Assembly (NCBI GenBank): GCA_902543185.1
Contig: CACBXB010000008.1
Coordinates: forward strand, 40,257-104,256
Length of the DNA: 64,000 nt
Source of the DNA: Paracoccaceae bacterium
Lineage (GTDB): Bacteria > Pseudomonadota > Alphaproteobacteria > Rhodobacterales > Rhodobacteraceae
Direction of reading: 5' to 3'
Positions 37,862-47,809 of the stretch are shown one piece after another. The notes beneath the pieces were generated by a model. The model was not told the origin of the DNA. It was given only the letters and a program-made list of their open reading frames with translations, and did not search any database. Both the position numbers and the translations under genes were made by a program. Numbering within the stretch: position 1 is the stretch's first letter; the number at the start of each line of letters is the position of its first letter.

Positions 37862-40654
37862 CTAATAGTGTGCAGATAAAGCGTCCAAAGAGTTCTTTTT
37901 AGGTGGTTGAAACTTAGTTAAATCAATTCCAACGACAGCCTGCTTATATTCTTCAATATCTGGAGTTCTGCCTAAAATCGCAGATAAAACAACTACAGGC
38001 GTTGATGCAAGCAATGACTCACCAGTTTTGCTATCGGTGTCTTCAACAACGCGACCCTTAAAAAGTCTTGTAGATGTTGCAAGTACAGTATCACCCCTCG
38101 CGGCTTTCTCTTGGTTGCCCATACAAAGATTACAACCTGGTCTTTCGAGATAAAGAATATTTTCGTACTCAGTTCTGGCTTTAGTTTTGGGATTTTCATC
38201 ACTAAATTCATAACCTGAATATTTTTGTAAAATATCCCAATCACCTTCATCCTTTAGTTCTTCAACAATGTTATACGTTGGTGCCGCAACAACTAGAGGT
38301 GCTTTAAAGTCAACTTTGCCGTTTTTTTCTTCCAAATTACGTAACATTTGAGCTACGATTTTAATATCTCCTTTGTGAACCATACATGAACCAACAAAAC
38401 CCAGGTCAACTTTTTTTTCTGCATTATAAAACGAAACCGGCCGGATCGTATCATGAGTATATCTTTTCGAAATATCGATATTATTTACGTCAGGGTCAGC
38501 AATCATTGGCTCATTTATTAAATCTAAATCCACTACTACTTCTGCAAAATACTTTGCATTATTGTCTGGTTTTAGCGCTGGTTTCTCGCCACTCCGAATT
38601 TCGTTAATACGATTTTGGGCAATATTTATCAGACCACTTAACATACTCGCATTATTTTCCATTCCCTTTTCAATCATAATTTTTATTCTATCACGCGCTA
38701 TTTCCAGAGATTTTATTAGTGTCTCATCTTCCGAGATACATATCGAAGCTTTTGCTTTCATTTCAGCAGTCCAGTCGGTGAAAGTGAATGCCTGGTCTGC
38801 AAGAAGAGTTCCAATGTGCACTTCTATTACTCTTCCTTGAAATACATTGTCACTAAATTGCTTCAACATCTGAGCTTGTGTGGCGTGTACAACATCTCTA
38901 AAGTCCATATGATCTGCCATCGAACCTTTAAAAGTGACTTTTACCGTTTCAGGAATTGGCATTGTGGCTTCACCAGTAGCCAAAGCCAGAGCGACAGTCC
39001 CTGAGTCCGCGCCGAAAGCTACTCCTTTTGACATTCTGGTGTGTGAATCGCCGCCTATAATAATAGCCCAGTCATCCACAGTGAGGTCGTTTAAAACTTT
39101 ATGGATTACGTCCGTCATGGGGTGGTATATGCCTTTAGGATCTCGACCAGTTACAAGGCCAAACTCATGCATAAAGCTCATGAGTTTTGGTGTGTTCTGC
39201 TGTGCTTTAATATCCCACACAGACGCTGTATGACATCCAGATTGATAAGCGCCGTCAACGCTGGGCGCCAGTACAGTTGCGGCCATAGCTTCAAGCTCTT
39301 GGGCAGTCATTAGCCCGGTGGTATCTTGTGATCCGACTATATTTACCTTCACTCGGACATCGGAACCTGCATGTAAGGACTTATCTCCCTTGATACCTTG
39401 AGCATTTGCATTGAAAATCTTTTCGACGGCAGTCATACCTTGATTTGGGTGAGTTACTTCGCGAGCTTTTGCATAAGATGATTTAAGTTCTAGGCCTAGT
39501 GCATCGCAGGCAAGACTTTGGAGTTTTTTCCCAAACACAATTGAATAAGAGCTACCGGCTTTCATAAATTCCATCTTCTGTGGTGTGAAAGAAGATGATA
39601 AATCTACAAGTTCTTCATCACCTGATGCACTGAGCAACTTTTTTCTTTTTACGTCTATTTTAAGAAGTGTTCCCGTGTCCACAGAATATCTTTGTTCCAA
39701 TATCGGCGTATCATCATTGTTGAGTATAGGTTTCCCATCTTGATCAATTTTTTTGACCCAATTCTTTAAATCAACTCCAATTCCACCTGTAACACCAACA
39801 GTTGTAAGAAAGATTGGTGAAACACCATTCGTTCCAGCGACTATCGGAGCTGAGTTAACAAACGGCACAAAGGGACTTGACTGCTTTCCGGTCCACAGGG
39901 CTACGTTATTAATTCCAGACATTCTTGAGGATCCAACGCCCATAGTACCTTTTTCAGCAACAAGCATAATACGCCGATCTGGATGCTTTAGTTTAAGTTC
40001 TTCAATTTCCTTTTGCGCGCGTTCGGAAATAAAACATTTTCCATGAAGCTCGCGATCTGCTCTTGAATGTGCTTGGTTGCCTGGTGAAAGTAAGTCTGTG
40101 GATATATCTCCCTCGCCAGCAACATATGTCACTATTTCAATTTCATCTTCTATTTCTGGAAGTTTTGTAAAAAATTCAGCTTTTGAATAACTTTTTAAAA
40201 TATCTGCCGCTGTAGAGTTATTATCTTGATAAGCTGATATTAATCTTGCAGTGTCAGCTTCATAAAGAAATACTTGGGTCTTAAGTATTTCCGCTGCTTT
40301 TTTTGAATTTTTCACGTCTTGGCCCAAAGCTAGGTCAATTAAAACCTGTATCGACGGACCGCCCTTCATATGAGATAGTAATTCAAAAGCTCTATCTATA
40401 GATATCTCGTCAATTTGATAATTATCATTTATGATTTGCTTCAGAAACTTCGCTTTTTCATTGGCTGCTGTTGTTGTGCCCGGCAACATATTGAAAATAA
40501 GAAAGTCGACGCATTGGTCGTGATATTCGCTGTCTATGGATTTAATGTGAGCAATTATCTCGCGTGCTAAATCGCCATTATCTATAGGCTTTGCACTTAA
40601 CCCTTGTTGTTTTCTTGTTGTTATCTCATCGAGATATTCTTCGAACAAATTCAT
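37862..40654 (-). CDS. acnB: Aconitate hydratase B (2-methylisocitrate dehydratase)
   Basis: A 930-residue TCA-cycle enzyme interconverting citrate and isocitrate; AcnB members also act on 2-methylisocitrate. An N-terminal HEAT-like domain (residues ~1-160) precedes the swivelling domain, the reverse of AcnA order. The catalytic core has GGDSHTRMSKGVAFGADSG and 4Fe-4S cysteines, one in GFVGSCMVHKG and two in ERPGCNLCMGNQ. A perfect ATTGTATACAAT palindrome lies 35 bases before the start, suggesting regulation by a GntR-type repressor. Confidence 0.93.
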   Translation of the reverse strand: MNLFEEYLDEITTRKQQGLSAKPIDNGDLAREIIAHIKSIDSEYHDQCVDFLIFNMLPGTTTAANEKAKFLKQIINDNYQIDEISIDRAFELLSHMKGGPSIQVLIDLALGQDVKNSKKAAEILKTQVFLYEADTARLISAYQDNNSTAADILKSYSKAEFFTKLPEIEDEIEIVTYVAGEGDISTDLLSPGNQAHSRADRELHGKCFISERAQKEIEELKLKHPDRRIMLVAEKGTMGVGSSRMSGINNVALWTGKQSSPFVPFVNSAPIVAGTNGVSPIFLTTVGVTGGIGVDLKNWVKKIDQDGKPILNNDDTPILEQRYSVDTGTLLKIDVKRKKLLSASGDEELVDLSSSFTPQKMEFMKAGSSYSIVFGKKLQSLACDALGLELKSSYAKAREVTHPNQGMTAVEKIFNANAQGIKGDKSLHAGSDVRVKVNIVGSQDTTGLMTAQELEAMAATVLAPSVDGAYQSGCHTASVWDIKAQQNTPKLMSFMHEFGLVTGRDPKGIYHPMTDVIHKVLNDLTVDDWAIIIGGDSHTRMSKGVAFGADSGTVALALATGEATMPIPETVKVTFKGSMADHMDFRDVVHATQAQMLKQFSDNVFQGRVIEVHIGTLLADQAFTFTDWTAEMKAKASICISEDETLIKSLEIARDRIKIMIEKGMENNASMLSGLINIAQNRINEIRSGEKPALKPDNNAKYFAEVVVDLDLINEPMIADPDVNNIDISKRYTHDTIRPVSFYNAEKKVDLGFVGSCMVHKGDIKIVAQMLRNLEEKNGKVDFKAPLVVAAPTYNIVEELKDEGDWDILQKYSGYEFSDENPKTKARTEYENILYLERPGCNLCMGNQEKAARGDTVLATSTRLFKGRVVEDTDSKTGESLLASTPVVVLSAILGRTPDIEEYKQAVVGIDLTKFQPPKKNSLDALSAHY

Positions 40655-40688
40655 TGTAAATAAAGCCTAATAATTAGTTACTTATGAC

Positions 40689-40700
40689 ATTGTATACAAT
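40689..40700 (-). promoter_or_regulatory. GntR-type operator-like palindrome upstream of acnB
   Basis: ATTGTATACAAT is a perfect 12-base palindrome 35 bases upstream of the acnB start. TTGTATACAA-like sites are typical operators of FCD-type GntR regulators of organic-acid pathways. No regulator gene is nearby; the function is inferred from the sequence and position. Confidence 0.5.
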
Positions 40701-40756
40701 AGTACACCATTTAATTTATACCTGCAAGTAATGATGGTTCGAGATTATAAAAACCT

Positions 40757-42061
40757 TTAGTCAGAAAAAACCCTTTGGAAAATCGTATCTACATGTTTTG
40801 TGTGATATGCCAGATCAAATTTTTCATTAATTTCATCTTTCGTTAGTACCTTTGAGACTTCTGAGTCATTGATGAGCTCTGTTTTGAAGTCTTTTCCTTC
40901 TTCCCAAACTTTCATCGCGTTTCTTTGTACCAATTTATATGCATCCTCGCGACTAAGACCGGCTTGCGTTAAGGCAAGCAGAACACGCTGTGACATAATC
41001 AACCCCCTAAATTTATTCATATTTTTTATCATATTGTCAGGGTACACTACTAATTTCTTAATCACAGATGTTAAGCGGGCTAAGGCAAAATCTAAAGTTA
41101 CTGTAGCATCGGGGCCTATATTTCTTTCTACAGAACTGTGACTGATATCCCGTTCATGCCATAGAGTAATATTTTCCATTGCTGGTATAACTACCATTCT
41201 GACAAGACGTGAAAGACCAGTGAGATTCTCAGTTAAAACTGGATTTCTTTTGTGTGGCATTGCCGACGAGCCTTTTTGACCCTTTGAAAAATATTCCTCG
41301 GCCTCTAAAACCTCGGTTCGTTGCATATGCCTAATTTCTGTTGCAATGTTTTCGATAGAGCTAGCAATAACTCCCAAAGTCGCAAAGAATGCCGCGTGCC
41401 TATCCCGTGGTATAACTTGCGTTGATATCGGTTCAGGATTGAGTTCCAACTTTTCACAGACGTATTCTTCAATGAAGGGATCAATATTGGCAAATGTACC
41501 TACGGCACCGGAAATGGCGCCAGTTGCTATTTCATTTTTTGCTGTTTCTAAACGACCTTTGTTTCTTTTCATTTCCGCATAAAATCTGGCAAAAGTAAGC
41601 CCCATAGTTGTCGGTTCGGCGTGTATACCGTGGCTTCTTCCTATTCTAACGGTCATCTTATGCTCTTCAGCTCTCATTTTTAACGCGCAAAGAAGATCGT
41701 CAAGATTTTTCAATAAGAGGTTGCTCGCCCGAACTAATTGAATATTTAGACAAGTATCTAGCACATCAGAACTTGTCATTCCTTGATGCACAAAACGAGC
41801 TTCCTCACTTCCTATGTGTTCAGCTAAGTGAGTTAAGAATGCAATTACATCGTGCTTTGTTGTCGCTTCAATTTCATCTATGCGAGAAACATCAAATTCG
41901 ACATCTTTTGCTTTCCATACTGCTTCTGCATTTTCAGCCGGTATTATTCCTATTTTGGCCATTGCATCGCATGCATGTGCTTCAATTTCGTACCATATTT
42001 TAAACTTCGTGCTTGGTGACCATATATCAACCATTTCGGGGCGCGAGTAACGTGGTATCAT
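40757..42061 (-). CDS. purB: Adenylosuccinate lyase
   Basis: A 434-residue homotetrameric enzyme acting twice in purine synthesis (SAICAR to AICAR; adenylosuccinate to AMP). The N-terminus IPRYSRPEMVDIWSPSTKF, the catalytic-loop signature GSSAMPHKRNP (Ser as base) and the HDVIAFL and GMTSSDVLDTC substrate-binding segments are all visible. Normal length. It follows dddP on the same strand with a 90-base gap containing a strong inverted repeat next to the ribosome site. Confidence 0.96.
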   Translation of the reverse strand: MIPRYSRPEMVDIWSPSTKFKIWYEIEAHACDAMAKIGIIPAENAEAVWKAKDVEFDVSRIDEIEATTKHDVIAFLTHLAEHIGSEEARFVHQGMTSSDVLDTCLNIQLVRASNLLLKNLDDLLCALKMRAEEHKMTVRIGRSHGIHAEPTTMGLTFARFYAEMKRNKGRLETAKNEIATGAISGAVGTFANIDPFIEEYVCEKLELNPEPISTQVIPRDRHAAFFATLGVIASSIENIATEIRHMQRTEVLEAEEYFSKGQKGSSAMPHKRNPVLTENLTGLSRLVRMVVIPAMENITLWHERDISHSSVERNIGPDATVTLDFALARLTSVIKKLVVYPDNMIKNMNKFRGLIMSQRVLLALTQAGLSREDAYKLVQRNAMKVWEEGKDFKTELINDSEVSKVLTKDEINEKFDLAYHTKHVDTIFQRVFSD

Positions 42062-42071
42062 TTGCCGATCC

Positions 42072-42091
42072 TTTTGGAATTAGTTCCAAAA
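42072..42091 (-). promoter_or_regulatory. Inverted repeat in the purB leader
   Basis: TTTTGGAA, a four-base loop and TTCCAAAA form a perfect 8-bp inverted repeat directly in front of the AAGGAT ribosome site of purB. It has no T-tract on the minus strand, so it is not a simple terminator; it may be an operator or a leader hairpin that affects translation. Confidence 0.45.
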
Positions 42092-42151
42092 TTGATGTAC
42101 TCGGCTATTTGCAAAACGGCAAGGGTAGGGTGGTAGTGTTTTTTAATAAAC

Positions 42152-43507
42152 TCAAAAATTTCCCATTAAAAGTGGATCAAATGGATATTTTGTAAGGTTT
42201 TCATATCCACTTTCCGTTATGAGAACTTGGTCTTCTAACTTGATAGAAAAGTCGCCATTTTCAGGGCTAACCAATGCTTCGACACATAGTACCATTCCTG
42301 GCTTAAGTACGTAGTTATATGCGCCTTCTACAAACTTATCAGGATAGGCAATTAATGGCCATTCATCGCATAATCCAACACCATGCATTAGACATCCGTA
42401 TTTACCCTTTTTAAAATTTTTATCTAGCGCATGTGATTTAAAAGTAAGATCGCGCATATGAATTCCGGGGCCTAAAAGTTCCATATTCGTCATTATATGT
42501 TCATGTGCGTGTTGCATGGCATAAATCATATCTGGACGAGGGAGGCGGTCACCAATCCACCAGGTTCGGCTTATATCAACACAAATTCCATAGGAACCAA
42601 CGAGATCGGTATCAAAGGCAACTATTTCGTTATTCTGAACTATTCGGGGGCCGCATTCTTGAAACCACGGATTAGTTCTCGGGCCAGACGATAGCAAACG
42701 CGTTTCAATCCACTCTCCCCCCCTTTTAATGTTTTCTGCGTGTAAAACAGCCCAAATATCATCTTCACTTGTATTTCCTTTTGGAACTTCAGATCTGGCT
42801 TCTTTTTCCATGATAGCAACAGCATTTTCGCAGGCTTCAGAGGCGCATCGCATCGCTAAAATTTCATCCTCTCCCTTAACGGACCTACATTTTTCCGTAA
42901 CTTCTTCACCTTCCATTATCTCAAAGCCCTGGGCCTCTAACGAACGCAAGCCGTGTAGCATAATTTTGTCTACAGCGAGCCTCATGTTTGATTGCGAGTG
43001 TTCTGCAATTAGAGTTCTTACTTCATTTGAAAACTTATCTGCCGCAATATCAATTTTATCTCCTCTATCAAAATAAAAGAGATCTGCCCCGGATCTTTGC
43101 TCTTTAACTAAAGGATTAAATTCGCTCAAAAATGGTGAATTTTTATAGTCCCAGATCACCATGTAACCGTCGCAGCAAAGTAAAACTGCTCGAAAAGGAT
43201 TGTGGGTATTCCAAAGCTGCATGTTTGTACTGTCTGTAGCGTATCTTATATTTAAAGGGTCAAACAAAAGTAATCCGCCATATCCCCTTTGCACTACGTG
43301 ATCTGTTAATCTCTTCCATCGGTATTCTCGCATACGAGGCAAATCTGGTAATACTAGTCCTGATTTTTGCCATTCACTATAAGCTAGTTTCGTGGGACCA
43401 ATTTCAACGCGGTCTTTATTATTTGGTGTTTTATCGCCCAAAGTTGAACCTTGGGATGGATCTATCTTTCGGTTTTCTCGAAAATGATTGTTCACTTTAG
43501 GCTCCAC
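42152..43507 (-). CDS. dddP: DMSP lyase DddP
   Basis: A 451-residue enzyme of the M24 (creatinase/aminopeptidase P) fold that cleaves dimethylsulfoniopropionate to DMS and acrylate. The sequence runs collinear with Ruegeria DddP, including RYATDSTNMQLWNTHNPFRA. All six ligands of the two-metal site are present (Asp299, Asp301, Asp311, His375, Glu410, Glu425), each shifted by exactly four residues from the numbering reported for the Roseobacter enzyme. This separates it from generic prolidases. Cytosolic; marks an organism living on algal osmolytes. It is followed by purB; the transporter is not nearby. Confidence 0.95.
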   Translation of the reverse strand: MEPKVNNHFRENRKIDPSQGSTLGDKTPNNKDRVEIGPTKLAYSEWQKSGLVLPDLPRMREYRWKRLTDHVVQRGYGGLLLFDPLNIRYATDSTNMQLWNTHNPFRAVLLCCDGYMVIWDYKNSPFLSEFNPLVKEQRSGADLFYFDRGDKIDIAADKFSNEVRTLIAEHSQSNMRLAVDKIMLHGLRSLEAQGFEIMEGEEVTEKCRSVKGEDEILAMRCASEACENAVAIMEKEARSEVPKGNTSEDDIWAVLHAENIKRGGEWIETRLLSSGPRTNPWFQECGPRIVQNNEIVAFDTDLVGSYGICVDISRTWWIGDRLPRPDMIYAMQHAHEHIMTNMELLGPGIHMRDLTFKSHALDKNFKKGKYGCLMHGVGLCDEWPLIAYPDKFVEGAYNYVLKPGMVLCVEALVSPENGDFSIKLEDQVLITESGYENLTKYPFDPLLMGNF

Positions 43508-43606
43508 TATTTCCTTGAGATTTACCTAAAGTTTCGATTATGTCAGGCTTAAAACCGACCATATTAATAGTCGTTATTTATCATAAAATCAGTAAAAGGA
43601 TGTAGA

Positions 43607-44326
43607 TTGATATTCCAAAAACAAATCCCCTACGACACAACATATCCAAATTTGCCTGGTACCAGACCAATTTCTCCAGATGAGTGGATCATATGTGACG
43701 ATGCATTTTCGCAGCAAATGGCTTTGAGGGATGAACTCATTGAGACAAAAAAAGATAAAGTGTTGGCTATCTCGGACGAGGCCCAAGATGCGGCTGTTGA
43801 ATTATCAAAAATGACATTAGATTTTTGTACCTCTAAGTTGGGTTATCAAAAAAAATTTAATAAGATAACAAGGCCTGATAAGGTTTCTATTGAAATTGAT
43901 TTAAATGAACCCATGACTTTTCTCGGTCGACTTGTTCAAAACGATTTTTGCATCTTGCAAAAAGTAGATAATGAGCATGTGCTAACTGCAGCAGCTCTTT
44001 GCTTTCCCGCTAGCTGGTTATTGGAGGAAAAATTTCTGAAGCCACTAATTGATATACACTCTCCAGTAAAAAAATATGATGATAATATCGCCAAAAGGGT
44101 TCAACGACTATTTGACGGTCTGCAAATAAATTGTCCAGTATGGCGGTTTAACGCGCTTTATTATGAAGATCCAAATCTTTTCCAGCCAAGAAGTGTAAAT
44201 CAGCCACGAAGAAAACCCGCACCCAATACAGTTAAATATTTCCGGTCTGAGAGACAAACTATAATTAAGTTGCCCCAAAGCGGAGCAATTATTTTTGGCA
44301 TCCATACGTTTGTGGTAAAAGCCTAG
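43607..44326 (+). CDS. DUF3445 haem-dependent oxidative N-demethylase-like protein
   Basis: A 239-residue protein starting at TTG, six bases or so after AAAGGATG. The pattern KVSIEIDLNEPMTFLGRLVQ, CFPASWLLEEKFLKPLIDIHSPV and FRSERQTIIKLPQSGAIIFG matches DUF3445, whose characterised member is a PAS-fold, haem-dependent oxidase that removes methyl groups from dimethylamine-type substrates. The His in DIHSPV, a family position, may bind haem (inference). It is divergent from dddP with a 99-base gap and convergent with glnA across a strong terminator. Confidence 0.78.
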   Translation: MIFQKQIPYDTTYPNLPGTRPISPDEWIICDDAFSQQMALRDELIETKKDKVLAISDEAQDAAVELSKMTLDFCTSKLGYQKKFNKITRPDKVSIEIDLNEPMTFLGRLVQNDFCILQKVDNEHVLTAAALCFPASWLLEEKFLKPLIDIHSPVKKYDDNIAKRVQRLFDGLQINCPVWRFNALYYEDPNLFQPRSVNQPRRKPAPNTVKYFRSERQTIIKLPQSGAIIFGIHTFVVKA

Positions 44327-44350
44327 AAAGTTGCATAACTAATTCCATTA

Positions 44351-44384
44351 AAAAACGCTCCAAAACAACTTGGAGCGTTTTTTT
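44351..44384 (+). terminator. Bidirectional intrinsic terminator between the DUF3445 gene and glnA
   Basis: AACGCTCCAA and TTGGAGCGTT form a perfect 10-bp stem with a six-base loop, flanked by A5 on the left and T7 on the right. It can end both the plus-strand DUF3445 gene and the minus-strand glnA transcript. Confidence 0.93.
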
Positions 44385-44405
44385 ATTGGTTTCATTTAAA
44401 GGCTG

Positions 44406-45812
44406 TTAGCAGCTGTAATACATTCCATACTCAACAGGATGAGGTGTATGCTCATATGTCTCAATTTCTTCCATTTTTAGCTCAATGTAGCCCTCTATTT
44501 GGTCTTTGGTAAAGACGTCCCCAGCGAGTAAATAATCATGATCAGCTTCAAGGCACTCAATTGCTTCTCGAAGGCTTCCACAAACTGTAGGAATATCAGC
44601 AAGCTCCTCTGCTGGAAGGTCATATAGGTTTTTGTCCATTGCTTCGCCAGGATCAATTTTGTTCTTTATACCGTCAAGTCCAGCCATCATTAGAGCAGAA
44701 AAGCACAAATATGGATTGGAGGACGGATCTGGAAACCGAGCTTCTACTCTTTTCGCTTTTGGTGATTCAGTCCATGGAATACGTACACATCCTGATCTGT
44801 TTCGTGCTGAGTAAGCTCTTAAAACGGGTGCCTCGAAGCCTGGTATTAGTCTTTTGTAGGAGTTGGTTGATGGATTGGTAAATGCGTTCAGGGACTTGGC
44901 ATGTTTCAAAATACCACCGATAAACCATAATGCCTCGTCAGATAGGTCAGCATACTTATCTCCAGCAAAGAGGGGCTTCCCATCCTTCCAAATCGACATA
45001 TTGCAATGCATCCCGGTGCCATTGTCGCCTGCGATTGGTTTCGGCATAAATGTAGCGGACTTACCATAAGCTTGAGCAACATTGTGGATCACATATTTGT
45101 ACTTTTGTAGTTCGTCCCCTTGCTTTGTAAGACTTGAAAAGATTAGACCCAACTCGTGTTGGCACGAAGCAACTTCATGGTGATGCTTATCGACCGACAT
45201 TCCCAGTCTTTTCATTGTTGATAGCATTTCAGAACGTATATCCTGACCGTCATCAATAGGGTTTACTGGGAAGTATCCGCCTTTTACGCCAGGCCTATGG
45301 CCTGTATTTCCAATTTCGTAGTCAGTATCCGTATTCCAAGCGGCGTCTAGGGCGTCCACCTCAAATGATACTTTGTTCATTGAGTTTGAAAAGCGAACAT
45401 CGTCGAACAAGAAAAATTCAGCTTCAGGTCCGACAAAAAACGTGTCTCCAATTCCAGATGATTTGAGATACGCTTCAGCCTTCATCGCCGTTCCTCTAGG
45501 ATCTCTGTTATATGCTTCGCCAGTATCCGGCTCTACCACATAGCAATGTACGCAAATTGTTTTTTCTGCATAAAATGGATCGATGTACGCACTATCTGTA
45601 TCCATCATCAATTTCATATCGGATGCTTCGATAGATTTCCAACCGGCGATAGATGAGCCGTCAAACATAAAACCTTCTTCAATAAAGTCAGCGTCTACCT
45701 GATCAGACATAACCGTTACGTGTTGTAATTTTCCACGCGGGTCAGTGAACCTTATATCAACGTACTCAGCATCTTCGTCTTTGATTAGTTTGAGCAATTT
45801 CTCTGCGCTCAT
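44406..45812 (-). CDS. glnA: Glutamine synthetase type I
   Basis: A 468-residue dodecameric enzyme joining ammonia and glutamate. Signatures: FMFDGSSIAGWKSI, the glutamate ligand region GPEAEFFLF, the ATP-binding KPIAGDNGTGMHCNMS and the NRSGCVRIP segment. Tyr397 in KNLYDLP is the adenylylation site of GS-I, so activity is likely controlled by GlnE in response to PII. It is 22 bases downstream of glnB on the same strand, the common glnB-glnA operon of alphaproteobacteria. Confidence 0.97.
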   Translation of the reverse strand: MSAEKLLKLIKDEDAEYVDIRFTDPRGKLQHVTVMSDQVDADFIEEGFMFDGSSIAGWKSIEASDMKLMMDTDSAYIDPFYAEKTICVHCYVVEPDTGEAYNRDPRGTAMKAEAYLKSSGIGDTFFVGPEAEFFLFDDVRFSNSMNKVSFEVDALDAAWNTDTDYEIGNTGHRPGVKGGYFPVNPIDDGQDIRSEMLSTMKRLGMSVDKHHHEVASCQHELGLIFSSLTKQGDELQKYKYVIHNVAQAYGKSATFMPKPIAGDNGTGMHCNMSIWKDGKPLFAGDKYADLSDEALWFIGGILKHAKSLNAFTNPSTNSYKRLIPGFEAPVLRAYSARNRSGCVRIPWTESPKAKRVEARFPDPSSNPYLCFSALMMAGLDGIKNKIDPGEAMDKNLYDLPAEELADIPTVCGSLREAIECLEADHDYLLAGDVFTKDQIEGYIELKMEEIETYEHTPHPVEYGMYYSC

Positions 45813-45834
45813 CTTGTGTCCTTCCTAATTCTCT

Positions 45835-46185
<351 letters not shown>

Positions 46186-46440
46186 TTACCACCACGCATC
46201 TCGTGATAATCCTTTGGTTTTAGTGATTTACAGTGTAATCAGGTTAGTTTCTAGCAATTGTAAGACTAATCGGTACATATAAATCTATTTTTTAACCAGC
46301 TTGCTTAAAAAATAAGCGTTTTGCAAAGAATTTATAGCTGTTTCCACAAGAGAAATTTTTTTTTAAAAAATTCGTTTTTGCTCTCGAATCCTTAATATCC
46401 TTTTGATAAGGACACGCCATACACTTTTTGTATTTAAAAG

Positions 46441-46525
46441 CGGGTGTGGCGAAATTGGTAGACGCACCAGATTTAGGTTCTGGCGCCGCAAGGCGTGGGG
46501 GTTCAAGTCCCTCCACCCGCACCAC
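46441..46525 (+). tRNA. tRNA-Leu (anticodon TAG)
   Basis: An 85-nt class II tRNA with encoded CCA. Acceptor GCGGGTG pairs with CACCCGC, the anticodon stem CCAGA/TCTGG encloses loop TTTAGGT (anticodon TAG, reading CUA), a long variable arm follows (CGCCGCAAGGCG type), and the T-loop is GTTCAAGTC. It lies alone between glnB and a minus-strand oxidoreductase. Confidence 0.96.
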
Positions 46526-46620
46526 TTTTTTACATAACTTACAGTTATTAAATCAAGATTTTCCACTGGGTTAGACAGATTAGTCTTACTTAGCACTTAA
46601 GATATGACTTTTGTTTTAGG

Positions 46621-47703
46621 TTAATTCAAAAAACGATTTGGTCTAAATGCTTTAAGGAGCGGGCTTTTTGAAGTTTCGAGGATTTCTGATGCCAACAAGC
46701 GGCCTATTAATGGAGCAAGAGTCACGCCGCTATGCATTACAGCAACAAACACTCCCTTATAATTGTCTAAATCTCCAACAACAGGAAAGCCATCAATTGG
46801 AACCGGACGAGTTCCAATCTTAATATTGCTCGGAACCAACCTTGCGCTTAAGTACAGCTTTCTGGAAATGCGCGAAAGTATATCAGAAGCCAGATCCAAT
46901 GCGACTATATTTTCGTCGAGATCACCACTAAATATTTCTCCTGCGGTTAAAGTTCCATCCACATTTTGCTTAAAATGAATGTCGTTTGTCATCAAAACAT
47001 GATTTATAAGATCTCGTACAGGTGGGGTTTGAACAATTAATCCTTTTTTATTTTGCATTGGAAGGTTCCAATCAATACCCATCATGCCGTTTTCTGCTGC
47101 GGCTCCTGTGGCGAGGACCACTATGTCACAAGAAATTTCACCAATATTAGTTTCGACGCCGGACACACGGCCTTTTTTAAATTTCAAGCCTATTGCTTTG
47201 CAGCCACTAATAACCCTACCACCTCCATCAGTAAGTTTGCTGAGCATTGCTAGAGCTACTCGGTCAGCCTCCGCAGCGCCCTCAAGGGGGGTAAATATCG
47301 CCGCTTTAGGTACATCTTTTAAATTAGGTTCAAGCCTTTGAATTTCATTTTTATTCAATAATTTAGCAGCGTATCCTCGATCTACTAAATTATTAAATTG
47401 GTTCATCAGATCGTCACCACTTTCTTCCCACCACAAGGTACCTTGCCAACGGACACTATCATTAAGTTTAATCTCAGCTCTTAAATCCCTGAACGCATCA
47501 ACAGCAGCATTACGTAAATCGAAGTAAGCTGGGCTTTCTGCAAAACTTGCATTTATCCATCCAAAAGAATTACTACTAGCAGCTCCACCTAACTTTTCTT
47601 GCTCCAAGACTATTACATAAGCGCCTAGATTAAGGCAGGACAAAGCAATGCTCGCCCCAACAATTCCCGAGCCAACAATAAGAATTTTAGGTTTTTGTTT
47701 CAT
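46621..47703 (-). CDS. FAD-dependent amino-acid dehydrogenase/oxidase-like protein (DadA type)
   Basis: A 360-residue DAO-fold flavoprotein. The dinucleotide motif ILIVGSGIVGASIALSCLNLG and ELEQ-like LEQEKLGGAASSNSFGWI are at the N-terminus, and the C-terminal GTRPVPIDGFPVVGDLDN and MHSGVTLAPLIGRLLASEI are those of glycine oxidase / D-amino acid dehydrogenase relatives. The substrate is not assignable. It stands alone between tRNA-Leu and a group of small minus-strand genes. Confidence 0.82.
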   Translation of the reverse strand: MKQKPKILIVGSGIVGASIALSCLNLGAYVIVLEQEKLGGAASSNSFGWINASFAESPAYFDLRNAAVDAFRDLRAEIKLNDSVRWQGTLWWEESGDDLMNQFNNLVDRGYAAKLLNKNEIQRLEPNLKDVPKAAIFTPLEGAAEADRVALAMLSKLTDGGGRVISGCKAIGLKFKKGRVSGVETNIGEISCDIVVLATGAAAENGMMGIDWNLPMQNKKGLIVQTPPVRDLINHVLMTNDIHFKQNVDGTLTAGEIFSGDLDENIVALDLASDILSRISRKLYLSARLVPSNIKIGTRPVPIDGFPVVGDLDNYKGVFVAVMHSGVTLAPLIGRLLASEILETSKSPLLKAFRPNRFLN

Positions 47704-47809
47704 TTCGATTCATTTGGTTTTTAATATGCAAACAGAAAATAAAGATACATCAAGTCTAGTTTCTTACATAAATTATGGGATTAGAATCAGGTGCTTCATT
47801 CTTAACTTT

